In this document: positions 29,261 to 38,735 of the stretch, piece after piece
Layout: each line of letters starts with the position of its first letter
Numbering within the stretch: the stretch's first letter is position 1
Assembly (NCBI GenBank): GCA_903839195.1
Contig: CAIMBK010000096.1
Location: 1-45,412, forward strand
Origin: an uncultured Bacteroidota bacterium
GTDB lineage: Bacteria; Bacteroidota; Bacteroidia; Flavobacteriales; Flavobacteriaceae
Reading direction: 5' to 3'
DNA: 45,412 nt
Notes under the pieces: generated by a model
Databases searched by the model: none
Seen by the model: only the letters and a program-made list of their open reading frames with translations
What the model was told of the DNA's origin: nothing
Program-made: the position numbers and the translations under genes

Positions 29261-31213
29261 TTACAGCTTCGTAATTATAAATTCGGATCTTCTATTTTCT
29301 TGATGTTGTGCATCGGTACAAGGAGACTCATTAGTTGGCTCACAACCGCAGTCATTGACAAGTTGGGATTCCCCATATCCTTTTGCCGTAATTCTTGATT
29401 TATTTATGCCTTTGAGTAGTAACCAAGCTTTGGTTGATTTCGCTCTTCTATCTGATAATGCTTTGTTGTATTTTGCAGTTTGACGACAATCGGTATGCGA
29501 GCGTACATCAATTTCCATGGTAGGATATTGTTCTAAAACATCTAGAATTTTAGCTAATTCTATCTCCGAGTCCATGCGAATGTTTGATTTGTCTAAATCA
29601 AAGTAAATTTGTTTAATATTAAATGCTTTGAATAAATCATCACCAATTTTTACCACTTTAACTTCTTTTTCAAGAGCCAAAGTCACTATTGTTTCTCCTG
29701 ATTCATTTGGAATAGATACTGTTTTTTCGTCAGTTGTATAATCCGTTTTATCGGCTTTTACATAGTAATTAGAATCACAAACCACGTTGCCAAAATTGAA
29801 TTTTCCTTCGCCATCTGTTGTCATTTCTTTGAGCATTTTATAATTTGCATCCGAAAAGGTTACTTTTGAATTGGCGAGTGGTTGTCCGGTTGTTTTTTCG
29901 GTTACCACTCCTTTTAATAATTGTTCGCAAGGGTATTCAATTTTTTTGTTTTCTTTAAATTTATATATATCATCACTTCCTATTCCGCCTTCTCTATTGG
30001 AGGTAACATATCCATCGCGGGAATTTTCATTGATTACAAAACCAAAATCATCCTGAGCACTATTAATTGGTTCGCCAACATTAACTACATATTTATAGTT
30101 TCCGTCTTTTTCAATTTTAGAAACAAAAACATCTAATCCGCCAAGTCCCGGATGCCCGTCGGAAGCAAAATAGATTTCGTTTTCTGAAGTCACTGTTGGG
30201 AATGTTTCTCTTCCTTCGGTATTAATTGTATTTCCTAAATTTATTGGTTTTCCAAAGCTGCCATCTTCATTTATTGCAACTTTATACAAATCGGATTGGC
30301 CCAATGAACCTGGCATATTGGATGCAAAAAATAATGTTTTTTCATCGGAACTTAATGCAGGATGTGCCACATTATATTCGTCACTATTAAAGGGCAATTC
30401 GGTTATATTATTGAATTTAGAATCGGTTATCGTTGCTTTAAATATTTTTAATAAAGTTGATTGTTGTGCATCTTTTCTTTTTTTACCATTTAAATAATTA
30501 TTTCTAGTAAAATAAACTGTTTTTCCGTCTTTAGAAAAAACAGGTGTTGACTCATGAAATTTGGAGTTTAGATTCGCTCCAAATTTGGCTGGTTTTAATT
30601 TTGAAACATTTGAAAGGGTATCGGAATTGTATAAATTTGTGAAACTTTCTCCTGTCCAATCGTGTTTTCGGATAATCATTTCTCCGTTATCTCTAGCAGA
30701 AGCAAAGATGATTTTATCTTTATAAAATGCACTTCCGTAATCGGAATATTTAGAATTAATTCCGGCATTATTTATAGTAAATCGCCCCGAATTTTTTTGA
30801 ATTTGATTTAAATAATCCTTTTGTGAGTTGGCTAATTTAGCTCTTAAATCGGTGCCGTTTTTTTGAAAAAATTGTGCCAATATTTCATCTGCTTTGCTGT
30901 AATTTTTTGTAGCTTTTAGAGCTTGGGCATAGCGATAATAATATTCGGAATTTATTTCCTGGGTGAATATAAACAATTCGCCATACCATTTTGCGGCAGT
31001 AATTAAATCGCCTTTAAAATAATAGGAATCGCCTATTTTTTGCAATATGTCTTTTGATTTATATCCTTTTGCGAAAATTCGTTCGTAGGTTTTAATGGCG
31101 TTTACATAAGCAAACTTTTCAAATTGTTTATCTGCTTTTACTTCTTTCGATTGGGCATTACTGTTTATAGAAACTATACATGCCAGAACAAGGTATTTTA
31201 GTTTGTTTTTCAT
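29261..31213 (-). CDS. OmpA family protein with TPR-like N-terminus, PD40 repeats and CarboxypepD-like domain
   Basis: C-terminal OmpA (IYFDLDKSNIRMDSEIELAKILDVL, DVRSHTDCRQTAKYNKALSDRRAKSTKAWL); PD40 (ALSSDEKTLFFASNMPG). Confidence 0.95.
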   Translation of the reverse strand: MKNKLKYLVLACIVSINSNAQSKEVKADKQFEKFAYVNAIKTYERIFAKGYKSKDILQKIGDSYYFKGDLITAAKWYGELFIFTQEINSEYYYRYAQALKATKNYSKADEILAQFFQKNGTDLRAKLANSQKDYLNQIQKNSGRFTINNAGINSKYSDYGSAFYKDKIIFASARDNGEMIIRKHDWTGESFTNLYNSDTLSNVSKLKPAKFGANLNSKFHESTPVFSKDGKTVYFTRNNYLNGKKRKDAQQSTLLKIFKATITDSKFNNITELPFNSDEYNVAHPALSSDEKTLFFASNMPGSLGQSDLYKVAINEDGSFGKPINLGNTINTEGRETFPTVTSENEIYFASDGHPGLGGLDVFVSKIEKDGNYKYVVNVGEPINSAQDDFGFVINENSRDGYVTSNREGGIGSDDIYKFKENKKIEYPCEQLLKGVVTEKTTGQPLANSKVTFSDANYKMLKEMTTDGEGKFNFGNVVCDSNYYVKADKTDYTTDEKTVSIPNESGETIVTLALEKEVKVVKIGDDLFKAFNIKQIYFDLDKSNIRMDSEIELAKILDVLEQYPTMEIDVRSHTDCRQTAKYNKALSDRRAKSTKAWLLLKGINKSRITAKGYGESQLVNDCGCEPTNESPCTDAQHQENRRSEFIITKL

Positions 31214-31225
31214 CCTAAATATATA

Positions 31226-32137
31226 TTAAAAAAATCTTGGTGAAACGATTCGGTTTATATGTTTAATAAACTCATAACGCAAAAATATTTCGTGGGATCC
31301 TGAGTTATAATGTGCTAGTTTAGTAGTATCTAAATCATACCCATAGCCAATATATAAGCCATCGCTTACTTGAAATCCCGCCAACAAACTTCCTACCGCA
31401 TCCCATCTGTAAGCAGCTCCAAGCATTAATTTTTCATTGAATAGTAGATTTCCGGATAGATCCAATTGTAATGGAGCGCCTTCAACCGTTTTTACTAAAA
31501 ACGCGGGTTTAAACTTTAGATTAGGAGAAAAATTCATCACATAACCCCCAATAAAATATATATTCATTCGCTGGGTGTAAACTGCATATTCGTTGTCTTG
31601 ATACATTTTAGAATGAAAAAAATTAGGAACAGATAACCCTAAGTACATTTTATTCGAATGTAGGTAAACTCCAGCGCCAAGATTTTGGCTAAAATAATTA
31701 TTTAAACTGCCTAAAGTAGGGTCTGTAATTGCTTGCGGGTTAAGTTTGTCTTTAAAGAAATTAAAGAAATTTGCGGTTCCTTTTAAACCAAATGATAATT
31801 TATATTCTTCTGAAGTTCTAATAGTATAAGATAAATCTGCGGATATAGAATTACTTACTGTTGGCCCTATTTCATCATTCAGGACTGTTAATCCTACTCC
31901 AATATTTGAATTTTCAATTGGAGCATTAATGGAAAAGGCACTTGTTTTGGGCGCACCGGCAAGACCTACCCATTGCGTTCTGTATAATCCAAATATACTT
32001 AAAACGCCACGAGATCCAGCATAAGCCGGATTGATCGTTTCTGTATTATACATGTATTGTGTATATTGAGCATCTTGTTGGGAATAACTCACAAGCCCAA
32101 TTAGCGACATCACCAATAAAATTATTTTTGTTTTCAT
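31226..32137 (-). CDS. Type IX secretion system PorP/SprF family membrane protein
   Basis: QQDAQYTQYMYNTETINPAYAGSRG...LYRTQWVGLAGAPKT motif. Confidence 0.96.
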   Translation of the reverse strand: MKTKIILLVMSLIGLVSYSQQDAQYTQYMYNTETINPAYAGSRGVLSIFGLYRTQWVGLAGAPKTSAFSINAPIENSNIGVGLTVLNDEIGPTVSNSISADLSYTIRTSEEYKLSFGLKGTANFFNFFKDKLNPQAITDPTLGSLNNYFSQNLGAGVYLHSNKMYLGLSVPNFFHSKMYQDNEYAVYTQRMNIYFIGGYVMNFSPNLKFKPAFLVKTVEGAPLQLDLSGNLLFNEKLMLGAAYRWDAVGSLLAGFQVSDGLYIGYGYDLDTTKLAHYNSGSHEIFLRYEFIKHINRIVSPRFF

Positions 32138-32142
32138 ATTTT

Positions 32143-34698
32143 TTACTTTATTGTAATATATAAATAACCTGTTTTTTGAATAGTACTGCCGTTAGATTTG
32201 GTATAATTTAGAATATAAAAATAGGTCCCCTCTGGTAGTTTAGCATTTGAATTTATAGTGAATCTTCCTTCGGAAATCCCTTTAAAAACATTTGTGCTAT
32301 TATTATAACCTTCAATTTTATAAACTAATACACCCCAACGGTTGACTATTTCGATTGTATTCTTCGGATATCTTTCAATTCCTTCAATGTGTAAATACTC
32401 GTTAGTGTCATCTGAATTTACAGAAATATAATTATTAATAATTACGTCACATTCTTCTAGTGTTACAAGAACTTGGCTTCTAATTTCACTTTCACATCCA
32501 TCAATAGTTTGACTGGAATAATAAGTAGTTCCAAAAACAACATCAGTTTCTAAATCTAATGGCATGCCACCGGAATCTGATGAAAACCATTGAATATTTT
32601 GCCCAACAGATACAATATCTTTTATTTTTATGGGATTGCAAAAGGATTGGTTGATTTCTTGAATTGGGTTTTCTGGAACATTTAATGTAATGGTTACGGG
32701 TGTTTTAATTGACTCACACATATTTGATCCATTACTTGTAGCATAATAGGTAGTTCCTGAAATTAATTCGGTATTTATTGGCAATGGCATTGTTGATGTT
32801 AACGAATTATACCATTGTATAGAAACACCATTAATAATAATATCAGAAAGCACTGCTTGGTTGCAAAATGATTGGTTTTCAATCACTTGTGGTTGTTGAA
32901 ATTTTTGCAAAACATTAACGGTATTGGTAATAAAATTAAAACAACCTAAATTTGTTGTAACAGTTAATGTAACAACATACGACCCAAAAGTAGAATAGGT
33001 ATGAGTTGGGTTTGTTTCAATACTAGTAGAACCATCTCCAAAATCCCATAAATAACTAGTAATTGAGGAATTGTTATCATTTGATACAGTTGACAAATTA
33101 GTGAATTCAGTATTAATTCCCTCGCAAACTTCTGTAATACTAAATTGAGCTATTGGTGTCGGATTTCTAATTATTGAAAAACTATTTGGTAATTCAGAAG
33201 GAATAAATGAGTATGCATTTCCTACAATACCATCATTTGATCCCCAAGAAATGCCATTTCCATCATTTGTTAAACCATGAATACCCTGGGCAACACTTAT
33301 GTTTAATGCTACAATTCCAGGAGTGTTATAAAAAATAATTCCTCCGCCTCCGCCTCCGCCTGGCCCATGATGATCTGAACTTGAATTTAATGCATTACCT
33401 CCATTACCTCCTAAAGCTATTAAATTTAAGTTGTTTGCGGAGTTGTTTTGTAATGTTTGTACTAGAATTGTGCCACCTGCACCGCCACCGCCTGCGCCAT
33501 CGGGTGCCCCTCCTAAATTACCTGGTTGTCCGTTCGAACCATTTGAAATAATAGAACCTGATCCAATGATTTTATTTGCTTTAACTAAAATTATGCCGCC
33601 GCCTACACCTCCTTTTACTCCAGACAATGCATTATTTGCATCGCCTCCGCCTCCGCCTCCGCCCATTATAATTCTAGAAATTATATTAGGTACCGAACTA
33701 CCTGGCCTTCCTCCATTTGGAAAAGTTGATGGGCCACCTGCTCCTTGCCATCCATTTCCGCCTACACCTCCGCTTCCGCCATTTCCTCCACCTCCACCTC
33801 CAGCATTATGAATATTACCACCTCCGCCAGCATTTCCTGCCGCACCTCTACCAAAATCACCTCCTGGGTAACCCATCCAATTAATTCCGTTATCAACTTG
33901 ATTTAATCCATCCCACATAAACCTGGGTGAACCGCAAATACCTTCCGCTTTACTTGCCGAAATATTTAAATCTGTAGAAACTTCTATATTAGTATTATCA
34001 TTTGATGGTCTAACATTCATATAACTACCTCTAAATCCCTTTCCGGTTGCATTAATTGATTTATTATTGATGTCTAGATTTCCATTTACGTCTACGACAA
34101 TTACCCCACCAACTTTTCCATTCCATGCTGATGTAATAATATCATTAGAAAGTGTTAAATTATTAAAACTTGGAACTCTAATTACTTGGAATCTTTTTTG
34201 AACATTTGTATCTGTATGTTCTTGATTATAATAATTATTTAACACACCTCCATTAGAACAAGCTCCAATAATATTTAACAATCCGCCTGATAATGGAACA
34301 TAGTTTTGAGCAACAACATATTCGTATAACCCTACACTATTAATATTGGTATAACCTGTAGCTCCTAAAAAATCAGGTCCTGAATTTGAGATTCCTGCTC
34401 CATATAATTGGCTATTGTCCGAATTAAAATCGGCTCCTTGCATTTGAATAATTAACAATAAATCTCCAGGAGAAATAGGGGTAGTTCCATAGGAGTTACC
34501 GAAAATATCATTAACGGGAACAGACTCTAATGGAATTGATGTTTGTCCAACATTTAAAATAAAATCATTTGCAACTGGATAATAGGTATTGATTAAATTT
34601 TGAGCAGTCTGACTTGTTTCCAAAGAAACGCAACATTGTGAATAACAATTAAATTGAATAAATGTTAAGGTGTAAAAAATAAAATAGTAAATTTTCAT
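32143..34698 (-). CDS. Gly-rich, PKD-containing surface protein with gliding-motility (T9SS type-B) C-terminal domain
   Basis: Signal peptide, poly-Gly region, PKD (SYLWDFGDGSTSIETNPTHTYSTFGSYVVTLTVT), CHU_C-type end (NTIEIVNRWGVLVYKIEGYNN...GTYFYILNY). Confidence 0.93.
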   Translation of the reverse strand: MKIYYFIFYTLTFIQFNCYSQCCVSLETSQTAQNLINTYYPVANDFILNVGQTSIPLESVPVNDIFGNSYGTTPISPGDLLLIIQMQGADFNSDNSQLYGAGISNSGPDFLGATGYTNINSVGLYEYVVAQNYVPLSGGLLNIIGACSNGGVLNNYYNQEHTDTNVQKRFQVIRVPSFNNLTLSNDIITSAWNGKVGGVIVVDVNGNLDINNKSINATGKGFRGSYMNVRPSNDNTNIEVSTDLNISASKAEGICGSPRFMWDGLNQVDNGINWMGYPGGDFGRGAAGNAGGGGNIHNAGGGGGGNGGSGGVGGNGWQGAGGPSTFPNGGRPGSSVPNIISRIIMGGGGGGGDANNALSGVKGGVGGGIILVKANKIIGSGSIISNGSNGQPGNLGGAPDGAGGGGAGGTILVQTLQNNSANNLNLIALGGNGGNALNSSSDHHGPGGGGGGGIIFYNTPGIVALNISVAQGIHGLTNDGNGISWGSNDGIVGNAYSFIPSELPNSFSIIRNPTPIAQFSITEVCEGINTEFTNLSTVSNDNNSSITSYLWDFGDGSTSIETNPTHTYSTFGSYVVTLTVTTNLGCFNFITNTVNVLQKFQQPQVIENQSFCNQAVLSDIIINGVSIQWYNSLTSTMPLPINTELISGTTYYATSNGSNMCESIKTPVTITLNVPENPIQEINQSFCNPIKIKDIVSVGQNIQWFSSDSGGMPLDLETDVVFGTTYYSSQTIDGCESEIRSQVLVTLEECDVIINNYISVNSDDTNEYLHIEGIERYPKNTIEIVNRWGVLVYKIEGYNNSTNVFKGISEGRFTINSNAKLPEGTYFYILNYTKSNGSTIQKTGYLYITIK

Positions 34699-34704
34699 AT
34701 CGGT

Positions 34705-35040
34705 TTAGTCTTTAGATAAATAAATAACCTTTTTTTGAATATTTCTGCAGTTATATTTGGTATTACTAAGATTAAATAATTTGCCTTGAACAACTGAAAG
34801 AGTAGTTATTAGAATTCCGTTACTTGATTTCACGGCTACATTTAAAGGAGTTGTACTAGAAGTGTAAACAATAAGTTCATTTGTTTGATCGAAACAATAA
34901 CATGGAGCAGGAGCGATATAATGGGTTTTCGAAAATTGTGCGTTGATCTTTATTCCAATTTGAAACAAAAAGAAAAGAAATATAAATAGTGATTTTTTAT
35001 TATACATAGGAAAAACTATTTGTAAATGGATAATTAACAA
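34705..35040 (-). CDS. Small secreted hypothetical protein
   Basis: ORF with hydrophobic signal (KKSLFIFLFFLFQIGIKINAQ) immediately upstream of the type-B CTD gene; real start may be the ATG of MYNKKSLF. Confidence 0.6.
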   Translation of the reverse strand: MLIIHLQIVFPMYNKKSLFIFLFFLFQIGIKINAQFSKTHYIAPAPCYCFDQTNELIVYTSSTTPLNVAVKSSNGILITTLSVVQGKLFNLSNTKYNCRNIQKKVIYLSKD

Positions 35041-35240
35041 GTAATTACAACAAATATATAATATATTTTCTAAGAATCTTATCTAAAGATAGTTAAGACA
35101 TTAATTTATTCAATAACAACACATATACTCTGGTTAAAAAATATATTTTATTGATAAAACCAGAGAACTAAATATGTCAAAATACTATTCGAAAAAATAT
35201 TAAAATAGCACTAAAATTTATAAGTAAATTGTTCTGGGTT

Positions 35241-35642
35241 TCATCTAGAAATACTGCTGAAAAAAGCCAGCACTTGTTTTTCTGAAATAGGTTTTAATAA
35301 AATGGCTTGACTGGCGTCTAACAAATACATTGTTGGCGTGCCGAAAACACAGTAATCAATTGCGACTTTGGAATCCCAACCTTTATAGTCGCAACTGGAA
35401 ATCCATGGAAAAATCGAGGTGAAATTGATGAATTTTTCAGGTGCGGTGTCTAATGATACAAAGACGATTTCTAAATCATATTTGGTTTTCCAATCTTTGT
35501 AATATAGAATCAGTTTTGGTATTTCTTCTTGACATTTATTACACCAACTGGCTCCAAAAACTACCAATCGGTATTTTGATTTAATATCGAATAATTTGGA
35601 AAAAGGTTTGGTGGCATTTTCAAAAATAATATTATGTAAAAT
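35241..35642 (-). pseudogene. 5'-truncated TlpA-like thioredoxin gene
   Basis: GASWCNKCQEEIPKL redoxin motif and FGTPTMYLLD; frame continues upstream (ILHNIIFENATKPFSKLFDIKSKYRLVVFGASWC) to a stop without an ATG or signal peptide. Confidence 0.65.
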
Positions 35643-35868
35643 TTAACTGCAATACTATAGATAGTTTTATTATAAAAAAATGGTAGTGTAAAAATTTAGA
35701 AAAGTTGACAAGAGTTTTTAATGTTTTGACAAATAATTTTTTAGATAATTTAGTGTATGTATTTTAATATAAATTAAAAAATAATAATTAACTCAAATTG
35801 GGTATTGATATTTTTAAAGTAGGAACTATAATTAGAAGAACAAAAAAATTCTAAAACACTGTTTTGCA

Positions 35869-35886
35869 ATATGATATTTGTCATAT
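35869..35886. promoter_or_regulatory. Crp/Fnr-type palindrome upstream of the Crp/Fnr gene
   Basis: ATATGA-tatttg-TCATAT; TAnnTTTG-like box TATTTTTG at 35907-35914. Confidence 0.7.
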
Positions 35887-35932
35887 ATATTAATAAAGAA
35901 GACCTCTATTTTTGGAATACTATTTTGATATT

Positions 35933-36526
35933 ATGAATATAGATTTGGACTTACTTTTTTCTTGGGGCGCAATAGCTAAAAAATACAAAAAAAATGAATT
36001 AATTTTTGATGAAGAAGAAACGGCACATTTCTATTTTCAAATTATTGAAGGTTCCGTTCGTATGTATAATTCTAACGATGACGGGAAGGAATTTACAGAA
36101 GATTTTTATCACAATGGCGATAGTTTTGGAGATTATTCTTTGTTAATTGATAAATCCTATTCGTCAAAAGCAACTACGCTAAAAGACACTACGATTGTTA
36201 AATTATCAAAAATAAAATTTTTGAAAATTATTGAAGATTATCCACTCCTGCGTAATCAGTTTATGATTTCACTTGCTCAAAAAATTTATTCCAAATCAGA
36301 AACATCCAAAGTGATTATTAATCAGAAGCCCGAATTCAGAATTGTTGCGTTTTTAAATACATTTAAAAGAAAGTCGGAAGTGTGTGCTGATCGAATATTG
36401 GTTCCATATACTCGTCAAGAAATCGCAAATTTTACTGGTTTAAGAGTTGAAACAGTAATTAGAGTATGCTCCAGAATGAACGATTCCAACAAAGTAAAAA
36501 TTATCAATCACAAATTATATTATTAA
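35933..36526 (+). CDS. Crp/Fnr family transcriptional regulator
   Basis: cNMP-binding fold (FYFQIIEGSVRMYNSNDDGKEF...NGDSFGDYSLL) and HTH (YTRQEIANFTGLRVETVIRVCSRM). The ORF track starts at TTG 35912; ATG at 35933 is more likely. Confidence 0.93.
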   Translation: MNIDLDLLFSWGAIAKKYKKNELIFDEEETAHFYFQIIEGSVRMYNSNDDGKEFTEDFYHNGDSFGDYSLLIDKSYSSKATTLKDTTIVKLSKIKFLKIIEDYPLLRNQFMISLAQKIYSKSETSKVIINQKPEFRIVAFLNTFKRKSEVCADRILVPYTRQEIANFTGLRVETVIRVCSRMNDSNKVKIINHKLYY

Positions 36527-37759
36527 ATGAAATTAAATATAAAATTTTGGTTGAAATTTTCTTTAATAAATCTATGTATCGTTGCTCTTCTTGGAGTTTT
36601 GATGCGCTATAAAATTGGATTTGCATTTCCATACCTCGAACAAAAAAACCTACAACATTCGCATTCACATTTTGCGTTTTCTGGATGGGTTAGTCATACA
36701 TTAATGACCGTTATGATTTATTATCTTCAAACAAAAATTGAAGCATTTAATGGCGAAAAATACAAAAAAATAATTGTTGCAAATTTAATTTGCTCCTACG
36801 GAATGCTTGTGTTTTTTATTGTCCAAGGATATGGATTAATATCAATATTGTTCTCTTCAGCATCCGTATTTGTGTCGTATTTTTTTGCCTATCAATTCAA
36901 TAAAGATCTAAAACTCTTGAACCCTGATTTATTGTCTAAAAAATGGTTTAAAGCAGCCCTTTTTTTTAATATAATATCTTCTTTTGGAACCTATTATCTA
37001 GCTTTTATAATGATAACAAAAAAATTTGTTCAAGAAATTTATTTGTCTTCAGTGTATTATTATTTGCATTTTCAATATAACGGATGGTTTTTCTTTGCTT
37101 GTATGGGCTTGTTTATCGGGTTTTTAAATTTAAAAAAAACAGATCATCCATTTTTTGAAACAACATTTAAACTATTCGCAATCGCTTGTTTTCCTGTTTA
37201 TTTTCTATCCTTACTTTGGCTTAATTTACCGCTTTGGTTATCTGTAATCACTATAACTGGGGCAAGCATTCAAGTTTTTGCTTGGTTTGTGTTTTTATAT
37301 ATTTTAATAAAAAGCAAAAAAATAGATTTACTTCATTTAACTCCCTTATTGACTAAAATATTACTATTTATCTGTATTGGATTGAGTATAAAATTGCTGC
37401 TTCAATTGGCCTCCACGGTTCCTTATGTGAGTCAGTTGGCTTTTGGCTTTCGCCCAATTGTTATTGCCTATTTACATTTGGTTTTACTTGCCGTTATTTC
37501 CTTATTTCTAATTTTTTACACTAAAGCAAATCGTTTGTTTTTTAGTACAAAAAAACTAAAATTTGGTATTTTTATTTTCTTAATTGGTGTTATATTAAAT
37601 GAAACTGTCCTTGCATTCCAGGGCATAACGTCCTTAAATTACTCTACTATTCCCTATGTCAATCATTTCCTTTTTGCTATCGCCATTTTGTTATTTGTGG
37701 GTATCGTTATTACAACCTATTTTTCATTAATAAAAGATAAAAATAATCCTCCTTTATGA
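36527..37759 (+). CDS. Multi-TM protein resembling heme-copper oxidase subunit I
   Basis: About 12 hydrophobic helices; conserved-looking histidines in NLQHSHSHFAFSGW, YYYLHFQYNGWFFF and VIAYLHLVLLAV; starts directly after the Crp/Fnr stop. Confidence 0.7.
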   Translation: MKLNIKFWLKFSLINLCIVALLGVLMRYKIGFAFPYLEQKNLQHSHSHFAFSGWVSHTLMTVMIYYLQTKIEAFNGEKYKKIIVANLICSYGMLVFFIVQGYGLISILFSSASVFVSYFFAYQFNKDLKLLNPDLLSKKWFKAALFFNIISSFGTYYLAFIMITKKFVQEIYLSSVYYYLHFQYNGWFFFACMGLFIGFLNLKKTDHPFFETTFKLFAIACFPVYFLSLLWLNLPLWLSVITITGASIQVFAWFVFLYILIKSKKIDLLHLTPLLTKILLFICIGLSIKLLLQLASTVPYVSQLAFGFRPIVIAYLHLVLLAVISLFLIFYTKANRLFFSTKKLKFGIFIFLIGVILNETVLAFQGITSLNYSTIPYVNHFLFAIAILLFVGIVITTYFSLIKDKNNPPL

Positions 37760-37772
37760 TTTCGCTCATAAA
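37753..37772. promoter_or_regulatory. Crp/Fnr-type palindrome upstream of the fasciclin gene
   Basis: TTTATGA-tttcgc-TCATAAA, 7-bp arms, overlapping the previous stop codon; TAAATTTG box at 37792-37799. Confidence 0.72.
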
Positions 37773-37827
37773 ATAAATAATGGTATCCTATTAAATTTGT
37801 ACTATAAAAATTAAGATAATTAGTATT

Positions 37828-38382
37828 ATGAAAAAAACAACCCTATTTCTATTAGCTATTAGCTTTGTAGGTTTTTTAAGTTGCAAACAAAATAGCGAAA
37901 CTTCAACAGAAAACAACGCGGATTCTGAAGCACAAGTTGGAACTGGACAATCCGGTGTGGTCGATGAAAATTCAGCTCCAAACATTGTTCAAGTGGCGTC
38001 CAAAAGCAAAGATCATACAACCCTTGTTGCTGCTGTAAAAGCCGCATCACTTGTTGATGCCTTAAGTAATGCTGGACCATTTACGGTTTTTGCACCAACA
38101 AATGCTGCTTTTGACAAATTACCAGCTGGAACTGTTGAAGGTTTGTTGAAACCCGAAAGCAAAGATGCCCTTGTTGATGTTCTGGGATACCACACTTACG
38201 TTGGGGTTCTAAAACTTGAATACATGCAAGATGGCCAAGAGTTTGGCATGGTTAATGGAAAAAAAATAAAAATCACTAAAAAAGAGGACAAAGTGTTTGT
38301 AAATGGTTCTGAAATTATAGTTTCTATACCAACCTCAAATGGGATCATTCATGTAATTGGTGATGTTTTACTTCCTAAATAA
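37828..38382 (+). CDS. Fasciclin domain lipoprotein
   Basis: Lipobox (FVGFLSCKQ); ALSNAGPFTVFAPTNAAFDKLPAGTVEGLL...LGYHTYVG, SNGIIHVIGDVLLPK. Confidence 0.94.
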   Translation: MKKTTLFLLAISFVGFLSCKQNSETSTENNADSEAQVGTGQSGVVDENSAPNIVQVASKSKDHTTLVAAVKAASLVDALSNAGPFTVFAPTNAAFDKLPAGTVEGLLKPESKDALVDVLGYHTYVGVLKLEYMQDGQEFGMVNGKKIKITKKEDKVFVNGSEIIVSIPTSNGIIHVIGDVLLPK

Positions 38383-38411
38383 TAGTTAATTAATTCGAGT
38401 TTTTTAGTTTG

Positions 38412-38442
38412 AAAAAAGCATAAGAAAATCTTATGCTTTTTT
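38412..38442. terminator. Terminator between convergent units
   Basis: AAAAAAGCATAAGA-AAA-TCTTATGCTTTTTTT. Confidence 0.85.
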
Positions 38443-38454
38443 TAGTGATAAAAT

Positions 38455-38706
38455 CTAACGCAGTGTTTTATGAATAATGGCTGCAGAAATATTTAATCCT
38501 CTATTTTTTATTTCTATTGCTTTATCGCCTTCAAATAATTTGTCAACACTTTCCTCAAAAATTTGGTTCCAATGATGTAATTTATCCCAATCCGATTGTT
38601 CCATTTTGTTAAAAAAGTAACCGATAGATTGGTCTTTGTTTACTTTTAGATAAAAGTGATATACTAATTTTTCAATGTCTACTCGATTTTTAATGTCTGT
38701 TTTTAT
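38455..38706 (-). pseudogene. Relic of a group III truncated hemoglobin (lost start, internal deletion)
   Basis: In-frame (I)KTDIKNRVDIEKLVYHFYLKVNKDQSIGYFFNKMEQSDWDKLHHWNQIFEESVDKLFEGDKAIEIKNRGLNISAAIIHKTLR*; first codon ATA where ATG is expected. Confidence 0.75.
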
Positions 38707-38735
38707 ATTTTAATTTATTTACAATTAAAAAATAT

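Noticed and set aside
33431-33811. Proline-rich + strand ORF (PPPPPP)
   Set aside because: Mirror image of the poly-Gly codons of the minus-strand surface protein gene; composition artefact.
35567-35642. Frameshift in the thioredoxin-like gene
   Set aside because: An initial reading suggested one, but recounting the A-run at 35600-35604 (five A) gives a single continuous frame; only the 5' truncation remains.
35912-35932. TTG start for the Crp/Fnr gene as given in the ORF track
   Set aside because: This would overlap the proposed -7 box; the ATG at 35933 gives the usual N-terminus.
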